A DNA stretch of 34,555 bases from Candidatus Angelobacter sp. (GTDB taxonomy: Bacteria; Acidobacteriota; Terriglobia; Terriglobales; Acidobacteriaceae), in the NCBI GenBank assembly GCA_025462835.1, contig JAOAPH010000084.1, positions 1 to 34,555 of the forward strand, given 5' to 3'. Numbering within the stretch: the stretch's first letter is position 1; the number at the start of each line of letters is the position of its first letter. Below, in pieces: positions 16,875-25,215 of the stretch. The notes under the pieces are model-generated. The model was not told the DNA's origin. It did no database searches and saw only the letters and a program-made list of their open reading frames with translations. Position numbers and translations under genes: made by a program.

Positions 16875-16937
16875 TAGACACACTCCTTCTCCCTGTTTTC
16901 CATATAAGTCGTTCATTTTAATCGGCTTCATCAATGG

Positions 16938-16979
16938 TCTCCGTTGTGCAATATCTCCGGGTATACGACGAAACGGAGA
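16938..16979 (+). promoter_or_regulatory. Inverted repeat covering the ribosome binding site of the L,D-transpeptidase gene
   Basis: TCTCCGTT (16938-16945) is the perfect complement of AACGGAGA (16972-16979), with 26 bases between. The 3' arm contains GGAG (16975-16978), the ribosome binding site of the ATG at 16986. In RNA the upstream arm could therefore hide the site. Whether this fold forms in the cell is not known. Confidence 0.45.
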
Positions 16980-16985
16980 TCGACG

Positions 16986-17650
16986 ATGCGGCGGCTCGAC
17001 GAAAACCAAAAAGCGAAGACACTCAGAACTTCAGCCCTCTTACTAGTTGTTTCCCTCCTTAGTTTCACCCCGGCGTTCGCGCAATCTGCGCGTGAAGTAG
17101 ATGTCAAGACGGCGAAGATGGTACAGCGGCAGATCATTGTCAGCATCCCGGATCGCCAACTTGCGCTGCTCGAAGGAGGCCGCGTCCTGAAGATCTATTC
17201 CGTGGCCGTAGGCGCAGGGGAAAGCCCCAGCCCCGAAGGCGAGTTCACGGTGATGTCGCGATTGGAAAACCCGGGCTACTACAAGCCAGGGACGGTAATC
17301 GCCCCCGGAAAGAGCAATCCGCTGGGCACACGCTGGATGGGCTCGACAAAAAGGGCTATGGCATACACGGGACGAATCTCCCCAACTCCATCGGCAAGGC
17401 CGCTTCCCACGGTTGCATTCGGATGCGGCAACACGATCTCGAAGAGCTGTTCACGCTGGTCCGCGTCGGCGACAAGGTCCAATTGCGTGGACAGCGCGAT
17501 GGCGAGATCGCACAGATCTTTGCTGCATCACCCGGAGTCGGATCCGCTTCCAGCAGCAATGCAGTGGCGCTGGTCAATGCCACTGCGATGACAACTTCAA
17601 CTGCTGCGGATGTGGCGGATGCCGCGGGCGAGCAAGAAAAACAGTTCTAA
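16986..17650 (+). pseudogene. L,D-transpeptidase (YkuD family), broken by a one-base deletion
   Basis: Reading starts at ATG 16986 (GGAG at 16975-16978, 7-base gap) with a signal peptide ending near Pro-Ala-Phe-Ala-Gln. The YkuD domain begins normally (IIVSIPDRQLALLEGG, SPEGEFTV, NPLGTRWMG). At about 17341 the frame is lost; the -1 frame from 17342 continues perfectly with LDKKGYGIHGTNLPNSIGK, the catalytic SHGCIRM (Cys codon 17414-17416), and VGDKVQL, to a TAA at 17648. One missing base, as if GGCCTC had become GGCTC, explains everything. Unrepaired, the protein loses its His and Cys and ends at 17591. Intact enzymes cross-link peptidoglycan (3-3 links) or attach lipoproteins to it in the periplasm. 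It could be a true pseudogene, a phase-variable or frameshifting gene, or an assembly error. The SPFH gene follows 13 bases after the stop. Confidence 0.88.
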
Positions 17651-17663
17651 AAGGAGCACTACC

Positions 17664-19076
17664 ATGCTGTTACTGAAATACCTGCTAATGACAATCGGCT
17701 TCGGAATGTTTGGAAGCTCCGCTGCATTGCTGATCTACAACCTGTATGAGCTGCTGCAGTACCGAATCAAGTCACCGGCCTTGCCCGCAGGCGATCAGCC
17801 CTCGGCGGATGTGGAGAGACCTCGTCGGCCGCAGATCCGGTGGGACGCCATAAGGAATCTGGCGATCATCGGGATCTTGCCCACATTGCTTTCGCTGAGC
17901 ATCGAGGTTGTACCCAGCGGCATGGGCGGAGTCCGCGTGAGTCAGATTTCGGGAACACGTTCGGGGACGCTGTATCCCGGCGTTCATTTCATTGTCCCGC
18001 TGGTTGATTACGTCGCTCTGTACGACATCCGCGATCAAGTCTTGACGACTTCTGCGGCCAGAGATGTGGCAGAGCCGGCCAAGGGTGCGACCGGTGAAAT
18101 CCATAAATCCGAAGTTTTCAATGTGCAGGCACGCGAAGGGCTGACGATCGGTCTGGCGATAACCGTCCGATACAGGCTCGATCCGAAGCGCCTGGATTAC
18201 ATTCACAGCAACCTGCCCTTGCCGGTGGAGAAGGAGATCGTACCGCCGGTGGTCGCCAGTGTCTTCCGCGAACTAGTCCCGAATTACACGGTGAGAGAAG
18301 TATTCGCAGCGCGACGCGAGGACCTGCGCCGAATGGCTGCGGAGAAGATCACAGAGAAGCTGGGAAAAGACGGGATCATCGTAAAGGAAGTCATGGTGCG
18401 CGATATCCAACTTCCCGCCGAGTACGCCAAGGGTCTTGAAGGCCTGCTATTGAAAGAACAGGAGAACGAAGGTCTGAACTTTGAAACTGAGATACGGCAG
18501 AAGCAGGTTCGCATTGCGGAACTGGAAGCAGAAGCGGCCAAGGCCCGCGAAGTAAAACGTGCCGAGGGCGACGCGCAGGTACGGGTGTTGCAAGCCAAGT
18601 CAGAGTCAGACGCGATGCAGTACACGCTTCCGCTCAAGGAGAAACAGATCCAACAGAGCCGCTTGGAGGCGGAGGCTCGCAAAGAGACGACGCTTAAGAA
18701 TGCCGAAGCTCAGGCCCAGGCCAAGGTGATTGACAGCAAGGCGGAGATGGAGCGTCGCAACTTGCTGGCGGAAGCAGAGGCTAAACGCATCCGTGTAGTG
18801 GCGTCTGCGGATACGGAACGAATGCACTCTGAGGCAGTGCTGCTGAAGGAGAATCCGCTGTTGATCAACAAGATCATCGCAGAAAGATTGTCTGACAAGC
18901 TGCAGATCATGATGGTGCCCTCCGACGGCAAGTTCTTCTTCAATGACGTCCTAAAGGGTTCCACGCCTGCCGGCATGGTTGCGCAGGCGGACGACGCTGA
19001 GGATGACGGCAACGACGAAGGCCAGAATCAACAACAAAACCAAGTGGCTAATCGCACTGGAAATAAACGCAGGTAG
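17664..19076 (+). CDS. SPFH/band 7 (prohibitin/flotillin-like) membrane protein
   Basis: ATG 17664 has a strong AAGGAG (17651-17656) at 7 bases, so I reject the longer frame from 17610 that runs into the transpeptidase gene. The 470-residue product has two membrane helices (about 4-27 and 65-82), an SPFH domain (about 83-270; GGVRVSQISGTRSGTLYPGVHFIVP, then YTVREVFAARREDLRR and VKEVMVRDIQLPAEY), a long Glu/Ala/Lys/Arg coiled coil (about 250-400), and a tail rich in Asp, Asn and Gln. SPFH proteins form large ring or cage assemblies on membranes and organise proteases, transporters or cell-wall enzymes. The two-helix N terminus differs from the single hairpin or helix of HflK/HflC. Closeness to a cell-wall transpeptidase gene suggests envelope maintenance; that is inference. 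Confidence 0.9.
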   Translation: MLLLKYLLMTIGFGMFGSSAALLIYNLYELLQYRIKSPALPAGDQPSADVERPRRPQIRWDAIRNLAIIGILPTLLSLSIEVVPSGMGGVRVSQISGTRSGTLYPGVHFIVPLVDYVALYDIRDQVLTTSAARDVAEPAKGATGEIHKSEVFNVQAREGLTIGLAITVRYRLDPKRLDYIHSNLPLPVEKEIVPPVVASVFRELVPNYTVREVFAARREDLRRMAAEKITEKLGKDGIIVKEVMVRDIQLPAEYAKGLEGLLLKEQENEGLNFETEIRQKQVRIAELEAEAAKAREVKRAEGDAQVRVLQAKSESDAMQYTLPLKEKQIQQSRLEAEARKETTLKNAEAQAQAKVIDSKAEMERRNLLAEAEAKRIRVVASADTERMHSEAVLLKENPLLINKIIAERLSDKLQIMMVPSDGKFFFNDVLKGSTPAGMVAQADDAEDDGNDEGQNQQQNQVANRTGNKRR

Positions 19077-19100
19077 GTCAGAGTTTCCCGGCAATCCAAT

Positions 19101-19137
19101 CCGTGTGGCTACACTCCCGCCTGGGTGGGCCACACGG
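19101..19137 (+). promoter_or_regulatory. Perfect 9-bp hairpin in spacer, with weak sigma-54-like spacing
   Basis: CCGTGTGGC (19101-19109) pairs with GCCACACGG (19129-19137) around 19 bases. No T-run follows, so it is a poor terminator. Within it GG (19107-19108) and GC (19119-19120) have the 10-base spacing of sigma-54 promoters, but the -12 box lacks the usual TT. The downstream operon encodes a sigma-54 activator, so the site deserves mention only as a weak candidate. Confidence 0.35.
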
Positions 19138-19211
19138 TGCCGGTGTCTAAATGAGGAAATGCGATGAACGGCCCAATTGCGATCGATGAATCCGGAACCT
19201 GCAACCGGCAA

Positions 19212-19220
19212 TGCTATACT
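19212..19220 (+). promoter_or_regulatory. Extended -10 element before the exported unknown gene
   Basis: TGCTATACT is an extended -10 (TG-N-TATACT). No good -35 was seen at 16-18 bases. Transcription would begin near 19227, about 9 bases before the ATG at 19236, which would give an almost leaderless message. Confidence 0.4.
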
Positions 19221-19235
19221 GCGCCTCTGGCACAA

Positions 19236-20471
19236 ATGTCAGCCCCGTTTCGGTCTCGGATCATTTTCCTTTTCATTGTTTCTTTCTCTTTTTCCTTCGC
19301 CGCTGCGCAGGATGCGCAATCTCCTACCCCTCCGTATACCAAGGCGGCGACTGAATTTGTTGCGGATTTGATGTCCCGCGCAGGATCTCCATCGCTGATC
19401 GCGGTCGCCTTCGAAAACAAGTCCGAAGTCACACCGGCAGAGTTAGCCCAGATTCGCCGGGCGATCGAGGCACAGTTTCGCGCGGCGAATGTGCGCATTG
19501 TGAAGCCGGAGCGGGCGTTGGCAGAGTTCAATATCACGATCTCAGAAAGTGCACAGGGTCTGCTCTGGGTGGCGGAGATCAAGCAGGGGCTTTCGACACA
19601 CATCGTAATGCTGCCGGTGCAGCGGGCAAGCTCGGCGGTTGCTGTCAGACCAGCGACATTTTCGCTGCGGCGGACGTCAGTATTCGTACAGACCGATCAT
19701 CAGATCATCCTCGATTTCAGGATCATAGATACCCAGACGTTCCTGGTATTGACCCCGGAGCAGTTGACGACCTACTGGCTGGAATCAGGAAAATGGCGAG
19801 CGCACAATTCATCTCCAATCAAACATTCTCAGCCGTGGCCACGGGACGTTCGTGGCCGGTTGTTCCTTCGCGAAACGCAGTTGCAAGTCATTCTTCCTGG
19901 CGTGCGCTGCGCAGGAATACTCGATGGCAATCGGGATCTCAAATCGCTCGACTGCGCCGATAGCGATGATCCGTGGACGATCTCTTTCGACTCCGAAGCT
20001 CCGGTAAATGCGTTCTATGCTCCCAATAAGAATAATTTTACGGGCCTCTTGAGTTCGTCCGGTTCGGATGAAACCGTCCCAGCGTTTTACTCCGCCGCAA
20101 GCATTGGCGACATGAATCCTGCTTGGATCTTCGCGGGCACCGACGGCCGGGCGCGATACTATCCGAACATGAAGCAGCAACCCGTGATCCTGTCGGGGCT
20201 GGGTAGCGATCTCGCCAGCATCAAGTCGGAATGCGGTAACAAATGGCAGGTTCTAGTGACGCGTCCCGGAGACCGGACGAAAACCGACGCTGTGCAGGCG
20301 CTCGAGATCGTCAACCGAGAAGCGACACCGGTAAGCACTCCTGTGGAATTTTCCGGCCCTATCATATCGCTTTGGGGCACGGCAGAGCGCGGCAGCGTTA
20401 ATGCGATATCCAAGGACTTGATGAGCGGCAACTATGAAGCGTCCACTCTTTCTATTACTTGCAATCAGTAG
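19236..20471 (+). CDS. Exported protein of unknown function, first gene of the NtrY/NtrC operon
   Basis: ATG 19236 gives a clean signal peptide (Ser-Arg-Ile-Ile-Phe-Leu-Phe-Ile, cleavage near Ala-Ala-Ala-Gln) and lies just after an extended -10 element. A longer start at ATG 19164 has GAGGA 6 bases upstream but would put 24 polar residues before the signal; the choice is open. The mature protein (about 385 residues) has an N-terminal alpha/beta portion (about 25-150; NKSEVTPAELAQIRRAIEAQF, then FNITISESAQGLLWVAEI), reminiscent of periplasmic TolB-like N-terminal domains, then a beta-rich region with repeats of the type GD-x-NPAWIFAG-x-DGRARYY, suggesting blades of a propeller. I do not recognise a family. 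The 3' end overlaps the next gene by 38 bases, so it probably works with the solute-binding protein or the kinase. Confidence 0.8.
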   Translation: MSAPFRSRIIFLFIVSFSFSFAAAQDAQSPTPPYTKAATEFVADLMSRAGSPSLIAVAFENKSEVTPAELAQIRRAIEAQFRAANVRIVKPERALAEFNITISESAQGLLWVAEIKQGLSTHIVMLPVQRASSAVAVRPATFSLRRTSVFVQTDHQIILDFRIIDTQTFLVLTPEQLTTYWLESGKWRAHNSSPIKHSQPWPRDVRGRLFLRETQLQVILPGVRCAGILDGNRDLKSLDCADSDDPWTISFDSEAPVNAFYAPNKNNFTGLLSSSGSDETVPAFYSAASIGDMNPAWIFAGTDGRARYYPNMKQQPVILSGLGSDLASIKSECGNKWQVLVTRPGDRTKTDAVQALEIVNREATPVSTPVEFSGPIISLWGTAERGSVNAISKDLMSGNYEASTLSITCNQ

Positions 20472-21921
20472 TCTGTGTCTGCTCAACACGCAGGGGGTTG
20501 GTGCGGGCACACGTCCGCATTACGGCGGAACCGCACGAGTGCAGGTAAAAGAAACTTTGACTTCGCTTGATCTCGTGGTCACCAAGCCGGGCACCTGTCT
20601 TCGTCAACAGTTGGCGAGCTTGATTTTCGAGCGGCTGAACCAGGTTGATGAGAATGGCGCACCGCAGCCTGCGCTGGCCGAGTCTTGGACTGTGGATCCG
20701 CAACACCGAATCTGGCAATTTCATCTGCGTCGAGGAGTGAGTTTTCACGATGGCTCACCGCTTTCGACGGCAATTGTTGTTTCTCTCTTGAGTCAGGCGA
20801 ATGCCGATTGGAAGGTGACCAGCGCAAACAATGCGACTGTTGTGATTGAAACAGAGTCGCCTAGCCCGCACCTTCCCGAGACCCTCGCACTGCCGCAATA
20901 CTCGATATATGTTCGAACCACGGACGGCGCGCTGATCGGCACTGGGCCGTTCAAGCTCGGCGAATTTCAGCCGAACAAACGTTTGTTGTTGAATGCGAAT
21001 GATGAGTACTGGGGTGGGCGGCCGTACTTGGACGCGATCGAGATCCTCATGGGAAATTCAATCCGAGAACAGCTGATCGACCGCCGACTGGATCGCGACG
21101 ACGTGGTCGAACTCGGCTTGGATCAAGCGAGAAATCTTGGCTGGCCTAATGCGAACAACCAGCGTCTTGCGGTCTCTGCTCCTTCTGATCTGTACGCAAT
21201 CGTCTTCCGAACGACTCCGAGTTCGCAGAACTCTTCGGCGACGTCCAAAACAGTGTCCGTTGAAGATGTCCGCGTGCGTGAAGCGTTGACGCTCGCGATC
21301 GATCGAGCGGCGATCAGCACAGTATTACTTCAGAAACAAGGAGAGCCAGCAAGAGCGCTGCTTCCGCAGTGGCTCACGGGATACGAATTCCTGTTTTCGT
21401 CTGCTGTCGATCTGGAGCGTGCACGAAAGCTGCGCGTAGAAGCGGCCCGAAATGCAGCAATCCTGATCCCGCTCGCTTACGACTCCGGAGACAGCATTGC
21501 GAGGGCCATTGCCGAGCGAATTGCAGTGAACGCGCGTGAAGCCAACATCACGGTGCAGCCATTCAGCGAGAGGAATCTATCACTGGACTCGCTGACTACA
21601 ATCAGCGCGCAGGCGGTGCTAGTAAAACTGCCACTTGCGTCTGAAAGTTCGAACGCGGCGTTGGCTGAGATGGCGGTGTTGTCCCATGCCTCAAACCCAC
21701 AAGATGCAACGATACGATCTGCTGCCACGCCGGAAGATATGTATGCCGCGGAACGTGAGCTGATTCAGGAATTCCGGCTTATCCCCATAGCTCATGTCCC
21801 GCAGATCATTTGGCTGAGCTCGCGCCTCAAAAATTGGTCACAGCCAAAAGAAGGCGGCTGGGCATTTAAGGACGCATGGCTGGAAGGTGACAGACCCACG
21901 GCCTCGGGGGCGCAGCGATGA
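20434..21921 (+). CDS. Orphan ABC-type family 5 solute-binding protein (peptide/nickel type)
   Basis: The 495-residue protein begins with a signal peptide (Lys-Arg-Pro, hydrophobic stretch, cleavage near Val-Gly-Ala-Gly) and has the layout of DppA/OppA-type binding proteins: YGGTARVQ at the start, LIFERLNQVDENG-PQPALAESW, WQFHLRRGVSFHDGSPL, IGTGPFKL, NDEYWGGRPYLDAIEI, VREALTLAIDRAAI and LIPIAHVPQIIWLSS. These proteins bind peptides, opines, sugars or nickel complexes in the periplasm. No permease or ATPase gene is nearby. Instead it overlaps the exported unknown by 38 bases and shares an ATGA stop/start with the histidine kinase, so a role in ligand sensing for that kinase is a reasonable inference. 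It is somewhat shorter than typical DppA. The start has no strong ribosome binding site and is probably reached by coupling. Confidence 0.87.
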   Translation: MKRPLFLLLAISSLCLLNTQGVGAGTRPHYGGTARVQVKETLTSLDLVVTKPGTCLRQQLASLIFERLNQVDENGAPQPALAESWTVDPQHRIWQFHLRRGVSFHDGSPLSTAIVVSLLSQANADWKVTSANNATVVIETESPSPHLPETLALPQYSIYVRTTDGALIGTGPFKLGEFQPNKRLLLNANDEYWGGRPYLDAIEILMGNSIREQLIDRRLDRDDVVELGLDQARNLGWPNANNQRLAVSAPSDLYAIVFRTTPSSQNSSATSKTVSVEDVRVREALTLAIDRAAISTVLLQKQGEPARALLPQWLTGYEFLFSSAVDLERARKLRVEAARNAAILIPLAYDSGDSIARAIAERIAVNAREANITVQPFSERNLSLDSLTTISAQAVLVKLPLASESSNAALAEMAVLSHASNPQDATIRSAATPEDMYAAERELIQEFRLIPIAHVPQIIWLSSRLKNWSQPKEGGWAFKDAWLEGDRPTASGAQR

Positions 21922-23783
21922 GATTTTCGTTCCGCACCAAGCTGTTGCTCGTGATCACTTTGACGGTAAGCGTCTCAGTGGCACTGGTGGCGTTTCTGGT
22001 GCAATCGAATATCCGGAAATCGTTCGAGCGGCTTGATGATGAACGAACCAATGCCCTGGTGAACCAATTCGGAGCGGAATTCGATCGACGCGGTCAGCAG
22101 ATCGCCCAGCGCGTGGAGGCGGTCGCGAATTCGGAGTCGGTATTGAAGATCGGCCTGAATGCGAACCAGGCGCAACCTGATTTTTCAACTTTCGTGAATG
22201 AGGCGCAGGCCCTGGCAGCTGCGCAGCAGCTCGATCTCCTGGAAATTCTTTCGCAGGATGGAACCATCATCTCCTCGGCGCATTGGCCGGCGCGCTTTGG
22301 ATACAAAGAATCCTGGATCACGGAGCGGGGCGCCGCGGGGTGGAAGCCATTTCTGAAACGCGAGGAATTTCCTGAAGGGTTCGCGCTGGCCATCGTCGCC
22401 GCGCGCCCGGTGAAGATCAGAGACGCCACAATCTACGTTGTCGGCGGGCAACGATTGGATTGGAAATTTTTTCAATCCGTAATGCCGCCGTATGGATTGC
22501 GGCCGATGCTTTATCGTTTTGATGAGGCCGCTTTTTCGTCGAGCAATTTCGTTTCTCTTTCCGATCCGTCGGAAGCCGGACTGGTGAGAAAAACCGCACC
22601 GCCAGAACAGCATTCATCTGCGAAGATTGCGCCATTCATCGAGAAGACCAGGGACGCGTATCGCACGTCTCTATCTGCAAGGCTACAGCAGACGATCGAA
22701 TGGACAGACGATCCCGAAGACGCAGAAATGCTCCACGCCAGCCCGCTCGTTGGCAGAAACAATGAGTTGCTGGGAGCGTTGATCGTTGGCAGTGCGAGAC
22801 GAGAGCCGATTCGCGTCATCCGACACATTGGCAACGTTGCTCTCAGTGTAGGAGCCGCAGGCATTCTCCTGGGACTGCTGTTGAGTAGCTGGATCGCGGC
22901 GCGGGTAACGCGCCCCATCGAAGAACTCGCGCTGGCTGCTGCTGAAGTCGGCGAAGGCCGCTGGGACACCGAAGTGAAGTCGTCATCAACCGATGAGATC
23001 GGTCAGCTTGCCGATGCTTTCAATCGCATGACTCGCGAACTAGTCCTGCAACGCGAGCAGTTGGTGCAAAGCGAACGCGTGGCCGCGTGGAGAGAACTGG
23101 CGCGCCGACTGGCGCATGAGTTAAAAAATCCGTTGTTTCCTCTGCAAATCACGGTAGAAAATCTGTTGCGTGCACGGGAGTCCAGCCCGGAACAGTTCGA
23201 TGAAGTCTTCCTCGAGAGCACCACCACCCTGCTCGCCGAATTAGCTAACCTAAAGACCATCATTGGGCGGTTCAGCGATTTTTCTAAAATGCCGGCGCCA
23301 TTGTTTCAGCCGGTGAATGTGAATGAGATCATGGGTGAAGTAGTACAACTGTTCCAAGCGCAATTTACCCGAGCAGGTGGCCCGCAAGTAGAAACTTCAT
23401 TGCTGCTGTCTAATAGTTTGCCAATGGTCCAGGCTGATCCAGTGCTACTTCGTCGCGTCATCGAAAACCTGGTTTTGAATGCATTGGACGCGATGCCTAC
23501 CGGGGGCACGTTGACTTTCAGGACGGCCTACATTGAGTCGGAAGACCGAGTTGGTCTGGAAATTTCCGATACGGGAGCGGGACTTACTCCGGAAGAATGC
23601 GAACGGCTGTTCACGCCGTACTACACTACCAAGCAGTACGGCACCGGCTTGGGCCTGGCGATCGTGCAATCTGTGGTGAGCGACCACGGGGGCAGGATCA
23701 CAGTGAAAAGCGAGCGGAATGTGGGCACGACCTTCCGGGTAGAGCTTGCGGTGCAAGCGAAAACCGCTTCAGCGGAAGCTTAA
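21918..23783 (+). CDS. NtrY-type sensor histidine kinase
   Basis: The 621-residue protein has a first membrane helix (about 8-27), a large periplasmic sensor region (about 28-300, no family recognised, probably Cache-like), a second helix (about 305-327), a HAMP domain (about 325-378), a dimerisation/phosphoacceptor domain with His400 in ARRLAHELKNPLFPLQ, and a HATPase domain: N box VIENLVLNALDAM, G1 EISDTGAGL, F box LFTPYYTTK, G2 GTGLGLAI. The RELARRLAHE-KNPL neighbourhood is characteristic of NtrY/AtoS kinases that partner sigma-54 activators. Its ATG overlaps the binding-protein stop (ATGA) and its own stop lies 6 bases before the NtrC-type gene, so the pair is cognate. The membrane-facing sensor and the upstream binding protein point to detection of a periplasmic solute. 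Confidence 0.93.
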   Translation: MRFSFRTKLLLVITLTVSVSVALVAFLVQSNIRKSFERLDDERTNALVNQFGAEFDRRGQQIAQRVEAVANSESVLKIGLNANQAQPDFSTFVNEAQALAAAQQLDLLEILSQDGTIISSAHWPARFGYKESWITERGAAGWKPFLKREEFPEGFALAIVAARPVKIRDATIYVVGGQRLDWKFFQSVMPPYGLRPMLYRFDEAAFSSSNFVSLSDPSEAGLVRKTAPPEQHSSAKIAPFIEKTRDAYRTSLSARLQQTIEWTDDPEDAEMLHASPLVGRNNELLGALIVGSARREPIRVIRHIGNVALSVGAAGILLGLLLSSWIAARVTRPIEELALAAAEVGEGRWDTEVKSSSTDEIGQLADAFNRMTRELVLQREQLVQSERVAAWRELARRLAHELKNPLFPLQITVENLLRARESSPEQFDEVFLESTTTLLAELANLKTIIGRFSDFSKMPAPLFQPVNVNEIMGEVVQLFQAQFTRAGGPQVETSLLLSNSLPMVQADPVLLRRVIENLVLNALDAMPTGGTLTFRTAYIESEDRVGLEISDTGAGLTPEECERLFTPYYTTKQYGTGLGLAIVQSVVSDHGGRITVKSERNVGTTFRVELAVQAKTASAEA

Positions 23784-23789
23784 AAAAAT

Positions 23790-25190
23790 ATGGGCGCGAC
23801 ACAAAGAGCACAGATACTGATCATCGACGACGACACCAATACGCTGGCGTCGCTCGCGCGGGCCTTTCGGCTCGCCGGACACGAAGTCACGGTTTGTGAC
23901 AATCCAAATCGCGCCTTGGAAATCCTCAAGACGGAGAAGTTTGATCTCATCTTCTCTGACGTAGTGATGCCCGGTAAAGACGGCCTCTCGCTTTTGGCCG
24001 ACATCAATGCCGCGGGCGTGCAGACTCCGGTGGTGATGATGTCCGGCCAGGCGCATATCGAGATGGCAGTACGCGCTACCCGATTGGGCGCGATCGACTT
24101 TCTGGAAAAACCAATCTCGACGGAAAAATTGTTGCTGACCGTGCAGAATGCTGTCCGCATCTCCCGCCTAGAAGACGAGAACCAGAGCCTGCGAAAGAAA
24201 CTTGGCGACACCGAGATCATTTTTCAAGGCGAGACGATGCGGCAACTGATGGTGCAAGTGGACCGCGTAGCGGCTAGCGAGTCGCGGGTTTGCATCTTGG
24301 GCGAGACCGGGACAGGCAAGGAACTGATCGCGCGCGCACTTCATAATAAGAGCAATCGGGGCAAGAATGATGGCCCATTTGTTACGTTGAACTGTGCTGC
24401 GGTGCCGGCTGAGCTGATTGAGTCTGAGTTGTTCGGGCACGAAAAGGGGTCATTCACCGGAGCGGGCGCGCGCCACATCGGCAAAGTTGAGCAGGCACAC
24501 AATGGGACGCTGTTTCTCGACGAGATCGGCGATATGCCGCTCAACATGCAAGCCAAACTATTGCGCGTGCTGGAGCAGAACGAGATCGAACGCATCGGCG
24601 GGGACAAGCCGGTCAAAGTGAGCGTGCGGGTGATCGTGGCCACGCATCAAGATCTCGAATCGCAAGTGCAGCAAGGCACGTTCCGGCGCGACCTCTTCCA
24701 TCGCATCTACGTGTTTCCCGTTATGCTTCCCGCACTGAGGGAGAGACCGGAGGATATCCCCGCACTGGTGGAGCATTTCGCGCGGCAGATCGTCAATCAA
24801 AATGGTTGGCGGCCGGCAGCATTCGCCAGCGAAGCCGTTGAAGCGCTATGTAAATATTCGTGGCCGGGCAACATTCGCGAACTGCGTAACGTGGTCGAGC
24901 GGCTTCTCTTGTTCTCGGTAAACGACTCCGTGGACCTCGCTACCATCAACAAAGCGCTGCCGTCCGGCAACTCAAATTCAGCGAGTTCGAATTTGGGTTC
25001 GTTTCCAGATCAGACGGGCACGCTTTCTGTCCGCGTCGAACACTTCGAACGGGAGACGATCCTGGCGGAGATCAAGAGGCAGCAGAACCACATCACCAAC
25101 ACGGCCAAGGCCTTGGGAATGGAACGCAGCCACCTCTACAAAAAGTGTCAGCAGTTGGGCATCGATCTGAGAGAGGCACGGAAGCAATAG
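23790..25190 (+). CDS. NtrC-type sigma-54-dependent response regulator
   Basis: The 466-residue protein has the full three-domain layout. The receiver domain (about 8-120) has the acidic pocket Asp13-Asp14-Asp15, phosphoacceptor Asp57 and Lys in LEKP. The AAA+ domain (about 143-380) has Walker A GETGTGKE with Lys177, the sigma-54-contacting loop as GSFTGA (220-225, Ser for the usual Ala), Walker B in GTLFLDEIGDM, and the arginine-rich second region of homology. The C terminus (about 420-463) is a Fis-type helix-turn-helix (ITNTAKALGMERSHLYKKCQQLG). Phosphorylated by the kinase encoded 6 bases upstream, it should assemble into a ring and open sigma-54 promoters. Its targets are unknown; autogenous control of this operon is possible. 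The gene ends 25 bases from the convergent ABC-F gene, with no visible terminator between. Confidence 0.95.
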   Translation: MGATQRAQILIIDDDTNTLASLARAFRLAGHEVTVCDNPNRALEILKTEKFDLIFSDVVMPGKDGLSLLADINAAGVQTPVVMMSGQAHIEMAVRATRLGAIDFLEKPISTEKLLLTVQNAVRISRLEDENQSLRKKLGDTEIIFQGETMRQLMVQVDRVAASESRVCILGETGTGKELIARALHNKSNRGKNDGPFVTLNCAAVPAELIESELFGHEKGSFTGAGARHIGKVEQAHNGTLFLDEIGDMPLNMQAKLLRVLEQNEIERIGGDKPVKVSVRVIVATHQDLESQVQQGTFRRDLFHRIYVFPVMLPALRERPEDIPALVEHFARQIVNQNGWRPAAFASEAVEALCKYSWPGNIRELRNVVERLLLFSVNDSVDLATINKALPSGNSNSASSNLGSFPDQTGTLSVRVEHFERETILAEIKRQQNHITNTAKALGMERSHLYKKCQQLGIDLREARKQ

Positions 25191-25215
25191 AGAGCCTCGC
25201 AGTTTCGATCCCCTT

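Noticed and set aside
17610..17663. Longer start for the SPFH gene
   Set aside because: It would overlap the transpeptidase reading frame and has no ribosome binding site, whereas ATG 17664 has AAGGAG at a 7-base gap.
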